DNA of 64,000 nucleotides from Solea solea (GCF_958295425.1 NC_081139.1:22201888-22265887), one strand, 5' to 3'. Shown: positions 42,491 through 56,133, counted from the stretch's first letter. Notes: generated by a model not told the origin, from the letters alone. Numbers and translations: made by a program.

Positions 42491-45169
42491 GTAAGGACCT
42501 TTCATATACTTTTGGGGTTGAGGTAGCGTAGTTAGATAAAGCCAGACAGCTAACATTCCATGGAAACTCGTTAGCTTGATAGTGTCAGCACTGGCAGTGT
42601 TGATCGCAGGCTTCTTATCATTGAAATGACTTGAAGGTGATGTGCTGGTTCTCACACCCTTAAATATATATACACTTTACCTTACAGGGAGAAAAGAGGG
42701 CAGCGATATAACATTACGATTTTTAAAGTCTAATTCACAATTAATTACAGCTTTTAACTCGGATCTTGAAGGTAGTTGTAACCTAAGGAACTGTGCGAAT
42801 TTTATCAACTCTTGCTAGTTACATCTAGAAGGAAAGTTGTTCTTCCACGAATATTTGCTATGTCTTAACTTAAATACATACTGCCTTTCACTTATGTATA
42901 CGTGTAAGCCTAATATGGCCTATTGTATAGTGTAAATAGACTATGATCAAACTCAAATAGGGCAACACAGAAAGCCCGTGATCAATGGTATGTGTTTATG
43001 AATTGGTAATACTGCAAGTGAGGTCAGTGCATTTTCTCCATGGACCAGTTAAAACCTCAAACATAGATTTTTCTGGTTATATGACTGTAAAGACAACAAT
43101 TTTCCAAGCCATCAAATAGAGCCATGTCGGTGCCAGACACGTGAGGTTTTATAGTTTGTTTAACAAGTGTTTGTTTTCTTTCCATACAAGTTTAATATGT
43201 TGAGAATGGGTATTGACATCTTCTTCTTCTTCTTCTTTTCCTTTCGGCTGCTCCCTTGGAACAGGGTTGTTGATTCAGGTTTTAATTCTTTAATTCTGGC
43301 GTTTACTTCTTCAGACATGGCCTATTATGTTCAATAATAAACATATGTATCACATACCTTAGATTTAAGGGAAAAGCTAAAAGGTGGGAATTGTGCTTTA
43401 TTCAATCACTGTTATATGAAACAGAATTTTTTTCTAGCCCCCGCTTTTATTTTCACAAGTGTTTTTAAAGCCTGCAAGTCCCATGATCCAAGTGGTGCTA
43501 CATTAGCGATCATTTTTTCAGTTTGGGAGTTGTCATGGCTGTTGAGTGGTGATTGTACCATCTGTTCTGTGCAGATTAGGCTGCTATAGTGTTTGTTGGA
43601 CTTTAGAATGCTCAACACATTGACATTTAGATGCACACCTTAGATCAATTGAACTTTCCAAACTTGAGTAACATCATCATAAGTTTACATAATTGAATGT
43701 TAATTAAATGTCTATTTTATTTTCCAGATTAGAGTATAATATACCTTATGTTTATATGTCCAAATACTTCAATATGCCAGTCTGTTTTATCGCCATGATC
43801 ACATGGTCCCTGGGCACCTGTGCAATTTGACAAGAATAGTGCTGACAGTGTCAGCACTGTGTTAAAAAACACTTGCACAATCCAGGACTGGACTCCAAGT
43901 CACTTGAGGACAAATACAGGACATGCCAGTATGTCAGATGTGAAGCAGTGAAGCATGATAGTGGACTTTATTTAAAAAACAAAACAAAGACTTAGATTAT
44001 TTGCTTTACTACATACTTGACATATTGCTGTTCAGTTTGTGTTACTTTGTGATTTGCTAATTGCATTGTTTAAAACTATGAATTTTACATCATAAGTCAA
44101 ACTGCAATCACAATATTTGTCAGAAAAATCACAATTTACACATTGATCAGCCCTACTTTGAGACCTAATCAGACATGTAAGTGACATGACTTACTCAGCA
44201 ATATCAAAGTGAGAAGCAGCTATTATTATATTGTCATTGTTATTTTATTGTTGCATGTAATATTGGACAATAACTGAGACCGAGCATGACTGTTGGCTCT
44301 GGTCTTATGCAGATGCAGATGACTCACTGTGCCAAGTTACCAGGTTTAGCAGTCATGCTTGTAGTGTTCTGTAAATTTGGCTCAAGAATTAAGTTTTAGA
44401 ATTAGTTCCCATTTTAATTTGTAAGTGGGTGTCTCTCATGATGAGTAATACATAGATTTATATGGTGTATATTTGGAGCAACGCTATCAATAGAATGAGG
44501 ACGTATTATTTTGGTTGTCTTATTAGAAGAAGTCATTCTCCACAGCAGTTATCCTCAGGCTCTGTGGATAACTGTGATGATTTATTTTAAGATGGAACAC
44601 AAGTCACTTGCTATGACTGAGGAAAGTGTCAAAGAACCCATTATGTTGTGATGCATATAAATCAGCACATGAGCTGCCAGGAAGTGGCCCTCTGAAGGAA
44701 ACCTTGACTGATGGCATAGATCCTCTGTCTTTTGCGTCTCATGACCGGAGTTATGTGCTTTCAAAAGAGCCACCCACTCTCTGAGAATGTGGCGTCTACT
44801 GTGTAAAACCAGTCGTTTGGTTGGTCTGAAGTTTTGTGAGTGAAGAAATCGGAGTGTGTGAGAAAGGTGATGTGTGTGGAGGAAGTGAAACTCTGCAAGA
44901 TTCCCTGTTGCAGTTTCTTACAATAATTCACTTAGTCACTGCAACACTGTCAACACTGTCATGTCTCACTTTGAAGTTGGTCATTCTCTCAGTGTGAGAA
45001 ACTTCAAGTTGTTTTGCAGATTACAAGGCCAAAGCCTTGTGATAATCACAGTTTTCTTTTTAACACCCATGTATTTAAGGCTTATTCGAGTTACATTTCT
45101 ACTGTTGTCTTTTTGTAGGGGGGCTGATATTCATCCCTCAAATTCCCAGGGATCCCTCAGCCTGCCCCG

Positions 45170-48100
45170 ATGAAGGCTGAGCAAGACGGAGACATTCTCG
45201 AAGGTAACTTCTTAAGATAACAGAAATATGACCATCACTTCAGAAACACACCCACTATGTTCCCCAAATGTTAACCTCCTGGGTGTTTGGTTAGTGCATA
45301 TTCAGTGTTACTGCTTTTGCTTAAAGCATTTTTTACTGTAGAATTCAACTTAAAGCACCACAGCTGAACCTTTAAAAAGTCATACTCCAATAAAGTACAC
45401 AGAGGGAAATCTACTGTCTTTATTCCTGATACCACAGTACTGTATGTGTGTTTTAATCATGTTGTTGGAGTATTTAAAGGGTAAAGGGCAGGCAGGTTAT
45501 TTGTGCTGAGTGTCACTTTTAGAACCATGATGTCATAATGTTGTTGTGACATCTAATGAGGGAAGGAAAAAAGAATGATAAAAGATTATTCATTTGAAAG
45601 TAGAGGACTTTTGGACCAGCAGTGAGTTGGCGATGAAGGGAGAAAATAATGAAAAGTCCAAATTCAGTGAGTTGTACACGACTTCTAATACTTAAGTAAT
45701 TATATATTTGTTATCCATGTAACTGTAATTACGGACCTTATGACCTATTGCTTTTATGAGAGGTTTTATTGTTGTTTATATACACTAATCTAATTGCCTT
45801 TCCTTCATTGTATTCTCTGTCATTGATGGGAACTAAACATGTTATTACTGTACTCATACATATTCTGCACAGATCTGCTGGATTTCTCTCTCTAGAAGCT
45901 ATTTATGTAAAAACAACAAATTTGCCCCACATCATCAACTTCTGATTTTAAGTCTCTTAAAAACCTCATCTCTTTGCATTGGCATTCAACTGTCTCTTTG
46001 CTTCTCACCTGTGATGTGTGCTCTCGTGCGTTTTATGATTTAAATGTTTGCTTTATTACTGTACAGCACAATGTTGGTCAACAATGTTGCTTTATAAATA
46101 CATTGGATTGGATTGGACATTGTAGTGTAAAATATTCCAAAATGCCTAAATACCTGATAGAATGTGGGTAGTATCAGCTTTGGATTTTACTAGGAAGATA
46201 TGAGGTGGGGAGTTTGGTTTGTATTAGTTGAAAAGCAGATAAGTATCACAAGTATCACTTCCTGCCAAATCTGTAGAAATTCTTTAGAAGTTGCTAAAAT
46301 CAAATAAATCTTTGTTTTAAGCTAATTTTGCATTTCATTTTGTTCAGGTTTGTTCATCAAGGTATCAGTGCATCATGTTCACATATTATAATCTCTGATT
46401 AATGAAATAATGTTGCACAGTCAACTGCATGTTGTTTAAGTGATTACGCCAAATCTTCACACAGCAATTAAGCTGTTGAATGTTAATGAAGTTATGTTAT
46501 TTATTTATGTAATTGTATAATTGACAGGGGCAGTGTGTATAGTGTGTAGCTTCATAGCTCTCCCAGTTAACTTTGACCTCATTTTCATCTGTTGTCTCTG
46601 GACAGAAGGCAGAGAACATCTCTGCTAGAGAAGTCATGCCACATGACTAATAAGCCTTTCCCTCTGTGGTGTTTTTCTTTTTTTCAGAGGACTCTACTGA
46701 GGAGAATGGAGTCCAGAGGAACCAGTACAGCACCATCTCTCCCCCCGCCTCACCTGAGGTCCAGGAAGAGCCCTTCTCCACATACTTTGAGGATAAGGTG
46801 CCCATTCCTGAGAGTGTCAACCAGGTACTGATGATAAATGTTTTTTTGCTCTTGTTGGACAAATAATAATTATTTGTTGGATTTGTATATAATAAATTAG
46901 ATTTCTTTTAAATATATAAATTTCAATATTATTCCAATTACAGAATTGGTTAGACAACCACAATTTGGTTTTATTTCAGGTATTCAGTTTCCGTAAACTC
47001 TGGGCCTTCACTGGACCAGGGTTTTTGATGAGCATCGCTTACTTGGACCCAGGAAACATCGAATCTGACCTGCAGTCTGGAGCTAAAGCTGGCTTTAAGG
47101 TGATATACAATAACAAAACATGTTGCCATGACTCAGTTAGCTGGTCTGAAAGAAACCATTATTCTAGTTGGTCAGTTTTTTCCTTTATTTTGAAAGATTT
47201 TCCTGAAAAAACATACCTTCCTTTAAATATCAACTTTTATCACAATGGTTGAAATAACCAAGACTTAACTAAGACAAATAAAAATCCCTCTATAAAGTTA
47301 ACTCACCTTGTGCTGATGTTGTTTTTCTCTCTCAGCTCCTATGGGTTCTTCTTGTAGCCACCATTATCGGGTTGCTGTTGCAGAGGTTAGCTGCACGCCT
47401 TGGGGTCGTAACGGGGATGCATCTGGCTGAAGTTTGTAATCGCCAGTATCCCACTGTGAGCATTCCTGACTCTTATGACACATTCTTAGATGTTGTTGAA
47501 TCACCTCTGAACTCGATGTACCCTGAGGTTCAACATGAAAAAAATCTTTATGACAGAACAAACTATATAATTGTATCTTCATACATTCATTTCCCAGGTT
47601 CCTCGGATCATCCTTTGGATGATGGTCGAACTAGCAATCATTGGCTCAGACATGCAGGAAGTCATTGGCTGTGCCATAGCTCTCAACCTCCTCTCTGTGG
47701 GCAGGTAACGTCTTTATCCATGGAAATTGGTGGCAAACATGTGTAGAGTGTTTTTTTTTTCTTTATAGTGGTGGAAACAAAGTGACCATTTTCCCCTACT
47801 TTTATGACATGGTCATGTTCAACCCTTTAAAATACATATACTGACACATTTCTGCCTTCAATAGGGAAGCTGTCCTGATGAAGGCATGTGGCTGAAATGT
47901 GTCCGTTTATACATTTTAAAGGGTAAAAAGTGATCATGACATTACATAAAAGGTGTTTTGAAAGAGTGCCTTAGAATTGTCTTTGTTGCTACATGTGTGT
48001 TTCTACTTTGTTTGCACATGTTTCCCATTCAAACACCATCTTTTAACCAGCCTAATGTGAGTCCAGGAAGAACTTGTACCCTAAGAGATTTCCCTACATT

Positions 48101-51100
48101 TTCCTCTGTTTGTCCTCCAGGATCCCACTGTGGGCAGGAGTCCTCATCACCATCACTGACACATTTGTGTTCCTCTTTCTAGACAAATACGGTATGTGTG
48201 CCTCTCTCGATAAGCAACAACAACCTTAGCCAGTGCCTAAAAAGCTGTGTGTGTCGGTGTTGATACAGTTTGTATGTCTTTGTAGGGCTGAGGAAACTTG
48301 AAGCCTTCTTTGGCTTTCTCATCACTGTAATGGCTATTAGCTTTGGTTACGAGGTAAGCCCCCCCTCTCTTTTCCAATGCAAGTTTTAATTAACGTCTTA
48401 CACAGCATTTACAGAGACCTTCATGGCACCATGACATGTTTAACTTGTTACCTGTCTAGTATGTGCTGGTAAAGCCAGACCAAGGGGAGCTGCTGAAGGG
48501 GATGTTTGTACCTTACTGTGCTGGCTGTGGGCCTCTGCAGCTGGAGCAGGCAGTGGGAATTGTGGGTGCTGTCATCATGCCCCACAACATCTACCTGCAC
48601 TCTGCTCTGGTCAAAGTAAGAAACAAATATTTAATCACTTGCCAATTTAAGTACCAAACAAGTCAAATTGACATTTCTCTAAAAATTAGGGAGTAAGTTT
48701 GTACATGGATTTTGATTTTTCTGTTTTTTTCCCCTTGTGCACCAGTCTCGGGACATTGATCGCAAAAATAAGAAGGATGTAAAGGAAGCCAACAAGTACT
48801 ATTTTATCGAGTCAACTGTTGCTCTCTTCATCTCTTTTCTCATAAACGTATTTGTCGTGGCTGTCTTTGCTCAGGCCTTCTACAATAAGACCAACATGGA
48901 AGTGGTGGGTAGACATTAAAAAGCACTGTTTTTTTTTTTTTTTTTTTACTAAGCACTGCTTAAGATTGTTGATGTGTTTTTTTTCTGATGTAATTGTTGA
49001 TTTATTGAATAATTTTTTTTCCTTGTGGCAGAATGCAATGTGCAATGCAACAGGCAGTCCTCACACAGATCTCTTCCCTCTGAACAACGGCACATTGGAA
49101 GTGGACATCTACAAAGGGGTACATTTCTGAGCATCATATCTAAATATTATTCTTACACCCAGTGCAAGGAGGTGCACAGCACAATTATTGCTAGTTTCCA
49201 ATGACACAGTTGTCGCTCACATTATGTAGGTAGCAAATGCTACCTGCTCTCATCAGTGTGCCTGTGTGTGTTGCTCTTAATATGAGGTGTGTTGAAAAGT
49301 CACTGCACCATTGACCAGCTAATGTCAATAGCTTCCAGTTTTCATACTTTTTAGAGTGTGTATTAGATACACCAAAACACACCTACAAATATCCCATACA
49401 CTAAATACAACCCTACAACACTTTGTGCTGTCTAATTAGAAAAATTGGCGTTAATGCACTTGCGCCAAACACTTTAGACAATGTGTTATAAAATGTTTTT
49501 AACTGGGCCCTAAACCACTAATCAAAAAAAGTCAGAGAAAGTGCCAGTTCAAATTATCTAGACAGTCTGTATTAGAGACAGGAAGTCTGATTTAGGTACT
49601 TCACTCCAGCTGTTTGTATTTATCAAATGAAAATAACGAGAAAAAACATATATATACTGTGAACTGATGCCTTGTGATGGGAATGTTGTTGAGGTCTGTC
49701 CTTTTGGTCCTCATTTTTTAGGGTAATTGTAGGTGTATATACTCTATGTTGGTTTTAACCTGCTTCGTTTTACTCTCTGAAAATGAGTTTCCCTACAAGG
49801 ACAAATACAGTTTTCTATTTATTTATCTGAAATATTCCCATACACTTTAAATGTTCACACTGGAAAAGTCCACTAAAACAAAGGAATCTCATGAAATTAT
49901 TCTCCCTCTCTCTCTCTTTTGAAAGATGGATACAGATGTTGATCATTTCAATAGTTGATTCTCTCTTGATGTGTTTGTTCAGGGCGTCGTGCTTGGCTGT
50001 TTTTTTGGCCCTGCAGCTCTATACATCTGGGCCATAGGAATCCTGGCTGCTGGACAGAGCTCCACGATGACAGGCACTTACTCTGGGCAGTTTGTGATGG
50101 AGGTATGTTGCATGTTGCTTAGAAATGTAGTGGTAGCTTTGTTACTTATTATTTTATGGTCAGATGTGTTACAGAAGAGAGATCAATCTAAATGTTTCTA
50201 CTCATTCATGTTCTCTGCTTATTTATGGGTTTCAGGGTTTCCTGAACCTGCGGTGGTCTCGATTTGCGCGAGTGCTGTTGACCCGCTCCATCGCCATCAC
50301 ACCTACTCTGCTGGTAGCCATTTTCCAGGATGTGCAGCATCTGACGGGCATGAATGACTTCCTCAATGTGCTTCAAAGCATGCAGGTCAGGCACAGTCAT
50401 CTGGAAAGCTCTCAAAACTTTAACACCCTGTTCTGCTCAAGAAGCCTCTTTTTTTGCACATTAATCCTCCTTTTATTGTTTCTACAGTGTGGTTCATAAT
50501 CCTGTAAAATATTAATTGACATTCTTGACTTTTTTTTTTTTCTTTTTTAAATCTATCCAACAGCTTCCATTTGCTTTGATCCCAATTCTGACCTTCACCA
50601 GTCTGACATCCATCATGAATGACTTTGCAAACGGAATGTGAGTAAAATATAATTTTTTTCTTTTATCATTGTTTTCCATCAATAGTATTTTCTATTAACT
50701 GAATGCCTTTGGTGTAGTTGTATTCTTTAAGCTGCATTTATTTACTGAATAATTACATTCATAGGAGAGGTCTTTACTTGTCAGCAGTGTATCTGCCTAA
50801 CACATAAATGACTTGTCAAACAAAAAGATTCAGGGTTAATTGTCAGGGTGCTGCACCGCCCTCTCATGTAGTTCTACCTTTTTCTTCTCATTAACATGTA
50901 GAAAAGCAGCATTTGTAGCTTTCTTAAGAACAACTCATCCAAAAACAGGATCTATGTTAGGATCAGTGTAAGTTCTCCAACTGAACTTCCTGGGTTTAGT
51001 TATTCAGTGAATCAACAGGTAAACACAAAAATAAGCCCTAGAATATACGGTACATAGTTTATTTTATTGTGGGGATTTATTCAATAATTTAAACAGGAAA

Positions 51101-54100
51101 TATTATGATGCAAGAGAAACTGTGTGGTTCTGAATGTTTCTCAGTTGTTGATCAAACTGCATGTTCTGTTTAGGGTGTGGAAGATTTCTGGAGGCATTGT
51201 CATCCTGCTGGTTTGTGCAATCAACATGTATTTTGTGGTGGTTTATGTGACCGCACTGAACAGTGTGCTGCTCTACGTCGTCGCTGCTCTCCTCTCCGTT
51301 GCCTATCTGTGCTTTGTAGGCTACCTGGTGAGTTCTTACTGCCATCATACATTCACTCTCCTCTTGCTGCAGAAATTAGACATTTATTTGTTAAGTATAC
51401 TGTATTAGTGCAGAGAGGATTGTACTATAAATTGTTTTACTAAATTTATTTAAGTTGTTGGCTCAGTCTGTGCACACATGCTTATCTCTTTTATTTATTG
51501 TTTTTCTAATTTATTTATTTATTCATAAAGTACGAACAACCCTAGAGTATGTGCAGTAAGATAAGTAAATTAATTGGAGGAACTAAGATATAACATATTA
51601 AAATCCGTGTTTTATCCATAGGCTTTTTTTCAGAGTGTGTGTGTAAACATGTCTTAAGTGTCATAGTACAACACAAACACAATGTGTGTGAGCACAAGCA
51701 AAAACAACGCAATTGCATCACTTTCAAACTGATCAACAGGCCTTGGGACTCTCTCTGCACAATATGTTTTAACATTTGCACCAATGATTCAATAAACCAA
51801 AATTAAAAGTGGAAATGTGGCTTTATAGAACTGTTTTGAGCTGTTTAATTTAAAAATTAAAAAAAAAATTAAACGCTGTAGAGGTTCATAGGATCTTTTA
51901 GTGGAGGAAAAAAACATTACATGCATGAAAATGAGCACAAACCCTGTTGTGTTTTGACTGGTTTCTCCTTTGTTGTTGTCTGCAGGCATGGCACTGTCTG
52001 GTCGCTTTGGGGGTTTCCTGCCTGGACTTTGGCAGCAGGGTAAGAAAGCGACCTGCTGTGTTGATAGAGGAGCCGTCAGAGTACGACTCATAGAGCTGGA
52101 CAGGAACAGTTAACCACCAGCATTCCTCTTTCCTCTCTGAGAGACTCTGAGTCCTGTATACAACCAGGACTTCTCAAGATCATGTAGGATCTTGAAAGCA
52201 CATTTCCTGCTACTGTCACATTTTTATATGGTGCTTTGTAGTCGCTTAATCAAACATAATCACACTCCGGCACCAGGATGATAAAGGTGCTCGTAATTAA
52301 TGCTTCAGTCAAACGCTAAGGAAATGTACGCACATAAATTGGATGGATCGATAATTGATGCATTACTCAAAAGCAACGACTGTATCTGTGTTTGCTAATT
52401 GAGTGATGAATTACTCATGTGGACGTCTAAAAATAGCAGACGTTGCCGATCCATTGTCATCCTATTATCTTCACAGTATTAACACTCTCTACCTAAAATA
52501 ATAACATTTCTCATGTTCTCAGATGTTGTTTGCTAATAATAGTTGCATTCAGTATCTTTGCTCTCCATACTGTGATACCATCACCCTAATACCTACTGCA
52601 TGCCTCATGAAGAAGAAGCTGCTGCATTCTGTTTTCATGTCTACTCAAGGCTACCTCAACACCCTCCACTATCTCATCTGACTCTAGCAGTTTGAATCTC
52701 TGGGTCTGGATTTTGTTTTGCATGTAAAGATTAACAAATACCTAACATTTCAAAGAGGTACAAGGAAGTTTTCAGAACTTCATTATGTGTACTAAAGATC
52801 TCTAAATGATATCCATAAGAAAACAAACTTTTCAGGATGTTAAGTGTGAGGCCTCTCTGTCAATTTCAAGGTTCAGTATGCAATACCTGAGCACCACAAG
52901 TGGTTACATTTGAGCACACGTCCGATGAAACAAAGGATTTCATGGCAGCTAATGCCAGTAATCTATCACACTAATTCAGAAAACTACTGATAAGGCTTGT
53001 TGTAAGTCATTTTGGAGCATTCACAGACCTGGACTTTTCTCTCTCTCCTTGTCCGAAGCCTTTTAGAGCCAAAGAACAAATTTTCTTTGGAGGTAAATCC
53101 AGAGAGTCAGTCCTTCAGCTGGACACTTTAACAACTTTCTGACACTAGTTGGCAGTCCGTTGCTCACTGCGTCTATTGCTGCATTTACATTAAACTCTGG
53201 TCTTGTGAATACTGTAAACAGCCCTGTTTGAACAGAGCATATTTATGTACAGTACAGGGTCTCGTATTCATGACAGTACTCAAATGCTGTGTTCCCATCA
53301 TGGTGTGGTTCGGTCTGGTACAGTATGGTGCGGTTTGGAATGGTAAATCCCTGGGTCAGACTTGCGTTTCGACTGAAACAGTACCTATACTTGGTAGGCG
53401 GGATGTGGGCTGTGCCCAGTGTCCGTGTAGTGTGATGTGTGTTACGACAACAATGACATTGGACACGGCACAACAACACAACAAACACGAGTGGAGGACA
53501 ATAGGTTGCTTTTTTTTCCTGCCCGGCTTGTGGCCGTTTGCCTCATCAAGACATCAAGCTTTGTATGAGAATAGACTGCGGACATTTGCCTCGACTTCCA
53601 TGGGATATTTACACTGAACGCAAGGGAGCAAAGTTTTTAAGTCACCCAATCAGCTGACTGTCATAGGTAGAGCTGGTCTAGCTCCACCCTCACCGTACTG
53701 GCCGTTTTTGCTCTGGTTCCCCAAGGGAAGGGTACCAAAGAATGAAGCGGTTGGGGACAGTTTTAAAAAAAATACATACTGTACTGTACTAAACCGAACT
53801 GTTCCACTCAGTGGAAACACGACTGAATGCAGTTGCCACACCAGTTCCCAAAACAGAGACTTAATAACACACAGGAGTGTGACGTTACCACTCACCTATA
53901 CTTAACATAGGTGATATTTGTTGTGTTGAAACAGAATGTTGCCTATTGAACCTTTATGTGGCAAGCTTCAGTATATGCACAAGTAATACGCACACAAGTC
54001 ACTCAGTTCAACCAAGTCTTTGAAGGAAATATGAATACTGAGCTCAACTAAGTGGCTGCATGCAAACATGTGCAGCTTTATATGGCTGCAGCCTCAAACC

Positions 54101-55273
54101 CAGAGCCTCTTTCAGTGCCGACATAATCAGGATGCCAGCAATGTTACGTCCTTCAATGCACTGAAATGGGCCGAACAGTAAATTTATAATTCACAAACCT
54201 TAAGGAAGTGCATATTACTACATTGTGTCTCCTAAAGTCATTGCTCATTCATGTTTGGGATTAAAGCAATAATTGTCTCTCTTTTGCTAAAGAGAGCGTG
54301 TCAAAAAGAAATGGGAAAAATCAAATATATGGACATTATGTGGAGTTTTCTATTTTGATGTTTTTTTTATATATTCTAATCCCAATGTGACTTCCTAGTA
54401 AAATAAAGGTGAATTGTGTTTTAATGAGGAAATTATTTCTGATTTGTTTCTTGATAAGATGTCTTTGCTGAAAATAATTCACTTAATCTTATAACCTATG
54501 GACCACCTTTCCATACAACCTGCTAATTACAATGCAGAGTAGCTTTAAATTGGTGTAATATTTACATTAACTGTTGAAATGACCTGTGAGAATAAGTTAA
54601 CATACATTTAAAAGAAGAAAAGTGTTTGGTTCTGCTGGGTCTCCCACACGCGGCTTAAAAGACACGTTTCTTTTCCCATAGATTAAGGGGTCAAAGAACT
54701 AAACATTACAGTTCCACCTTAATGTAATCAGAGTAGATGTAGATCAAAGCACTGCATGTAGTATAAATGCTCTTTTCCAGGATTTTCCAGGATTAAATGA
54801 GGAAAGTAGCACTTTGACCCAAGGTGAGCATCTTGAATTAATCAATAATTACAAACAATCAAATTCAAATTGTAACCTGATCAGACCTCCTTTTTTTTTT
54901 TTACCACTCATCAAAATACAGAAATTAAAGTGTGTTTTTCCTTTATGTTTTAAAGTTACAGTACAGCAAAGCACCAGCTAAAATTGATCTATTATCTATA
55001 GCTATTTTGATTTTTAAAAAGTGAGATTTACAGTTAGTTTAAAATGAGCTGCAGAAGTGCAATGTTTTCACAGGTTATGCTGAGCACTGTAGGTATTTCT
55101 GTGTGTTTTTCTTTTTTAACTACATGAAATTTTGCAAAGCCAGTGTTTTCTTGATTTTTGATTATCAAATAAGAAAATCTCATTCTCTCTTTCAGATACA
55201 AATTGGACTTCCACGACACACAGACATTTACCTGCTCAACGACATGGAAGTCGATCCCGCGGTTGAGAGATAG
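45170..55273 (+). CDS. slc11a2: Divalent metal transporter 1 (NRAMP2); one exon out of frame
   Basis: A proton-coupled Fe2+/Mn2+ importer of plasma membrane and endosomes. Exons: 45170-45203, 46688-46824, 46980-47099, 47336-47455, 47598-47702, 48121-48191, 48286-48353, 48460-48615, 48746-48904, 49032-49118, 49983-50102, 50236-50385, 50564-50637, 51174-51327, 51986-52039, 55196-55273. Leader exons probably end at 42490 and begin again at 45119. Hallmarks are [14 protein letters not shown] (TM1), [18 protein letters not shown] (TM6), [19 protein letters not shown] (transport signature) and three N-glycosylation sites (NKT, NAT, NGT) in the loop coded at 48880-49110. The exons total 1687 bases, two short of a multiple of three. 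The fault lies in exon 5 near 47688-47696, where LNLL is followed by CGQ instead of the expected SVGR. As written, the frame meets TGA at 48157-48159. Length with normal phase would be about 562 aa. Confidence 0.93.
45930..46115 (+). repeat. Retrotransposon 3' end fragment
   Basis: In slc11a2 intron sequence upstream of exon 2. It reads ttactgtacagcacaatgtt, then tgctttataaatacattgga and a (ttgga)n tail. This is the typical 3' end of a common fish non-LTR retrotransposon. Confidence 0.5.
47822..47924. repeat. 103-bp inverted-repeat unit (foldback)
   Basis: In slc11a2 intron 5. The left arm begins ACCCTTTAAAATACATATAC and the reverse complement of the right arm begins ACCCTTTAAAATGTATAAAC; both continue with gacacattt. 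About 30 bases pair with few mismatches around a roughly 40-base centre. It is a MITE-like or foldback element. Confidence 0.7.
52040..52093 (+). CDS. slc11a2: Alternative slc11a2 C-terminus (exon 15 read-through)
   Basis: If the donor at 52040 (AGG|gtaaga) is not used, exon 15 continues in frame as [17 protein letters not shown] and stops with TAG at 52091-52093. Mammalian DMT1 makes the same choice: a non-IRE form with a different C-terminal tail and an IRE form with a spliced last exon. The spliced form here ends [21 protein letters not shown] (55196-55273), matching the mammalian IRE-form tail ELYLLNTMD. Use of the read-through is inferred. Confidence 0.6.
   Translation, partial: VRKRPAVLIEEPSEYDS
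53289..53818 (+). mobile_element. Non-autonomous DNA transposon, copy 2 (near complete)
   Basis: About 530 bases, with related ends: gttcggtctggtacagtatg at the left, and the reverse complement of the right end reads agttcggtttagtacagtac. It lies in the intron between the two alternative slc11a2 C-terminal exons. An open frame of 129 codons across it (53228-53617) is not protein-like. Copy 1 at 29861-30286 is in reverse orientation. Confidence 0.75.
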
Positions 55274-56133
55274 GACGACGTGTTCTGAGTGGACGTGGCG
55301 CTGTGGTGACTGACGGACACTGACTCACTTGAGCAACGCATGGGACGAACCCAGGGGCTCGGTCAGTAGGAGTTCATCTTCACCTCTCGGTGCCTAACAC
55401 ATTTCTAAGTGCACTTGATGTGAGCCCACAGATGTCTAATCGTGTTTGTTTTTCCACGTACATGGCTGAAAACATGCTGCAGGTCTGTGACGAGACAATT
55501 GTGCAAATTATGATATAAAAAACGGGCTAAAAAAAAATTAGGCTTGTTTCGAACATGTGGTTCTTGTGACCTCAATTCACTTAACAATTTAGAATTGCAA
55601 AAAAAAACGTGTATTTGGCCATTTAGTTTGTTCTTGTATATGTTATTAATATAAGAAAAAAAGTCACCAAAGCTATGTTTAAAAGTGGGACCAAGTGGCC
55701 ACCCCTTTTATCTAATTTATATTTAAATAAATATTTAAATTAATATAAAGTACAAACAGTCTTGTAACATGTTACGTATGGACATAACTATATAAAAGCT
55801 ATATAAAGTGTTTAAATGTGATTTAAACACTTTATCGTGTCGTTTTTTTAATCACGTAAGAGAATGACAGTTTCATGTCACTTTTTCTTACATTAATGCA
55901 AAAAATATTTTTGTAATATGTTTTGCTCTTGGAGATGTTCACATCTGTTTGTCTTTTTACAGCTAACTCAACTAAAGTTAATGTGGTAAGATGTGAAAAT
56001 AAATTATTTCAGTGGTTCCTGGTGCTGGGATCCATAAAAGACAACAGCACACACTTTTAGCCACATGATAATACATGTATGGGTTTTGTAGCACATGTAT
56101 ACATTCCCATTCAGTATGTGAATGAAAAACCTT

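Noticed and set aside
44961..45173. Possible upstream ORF or extended N-terminus of slc11a2
   Set aside because: A good acceptor at 45111-45118 places most of it in an intron, and its frame differs from that of the ATG at 45170.
47598..47702. Alternative donor at 47695 (gtgggc) to explain the slc11a2 exon 5 phase
   Set aside because: Splicing there leaves one extra base, while exon 6 needs two, so the frame is still broken.
53228..53617. Plus-strand open frame of 129 codons
   Set aside because: It lies inside the non-autonomous transposon at 53289-53818 and shows no protein-like motif.
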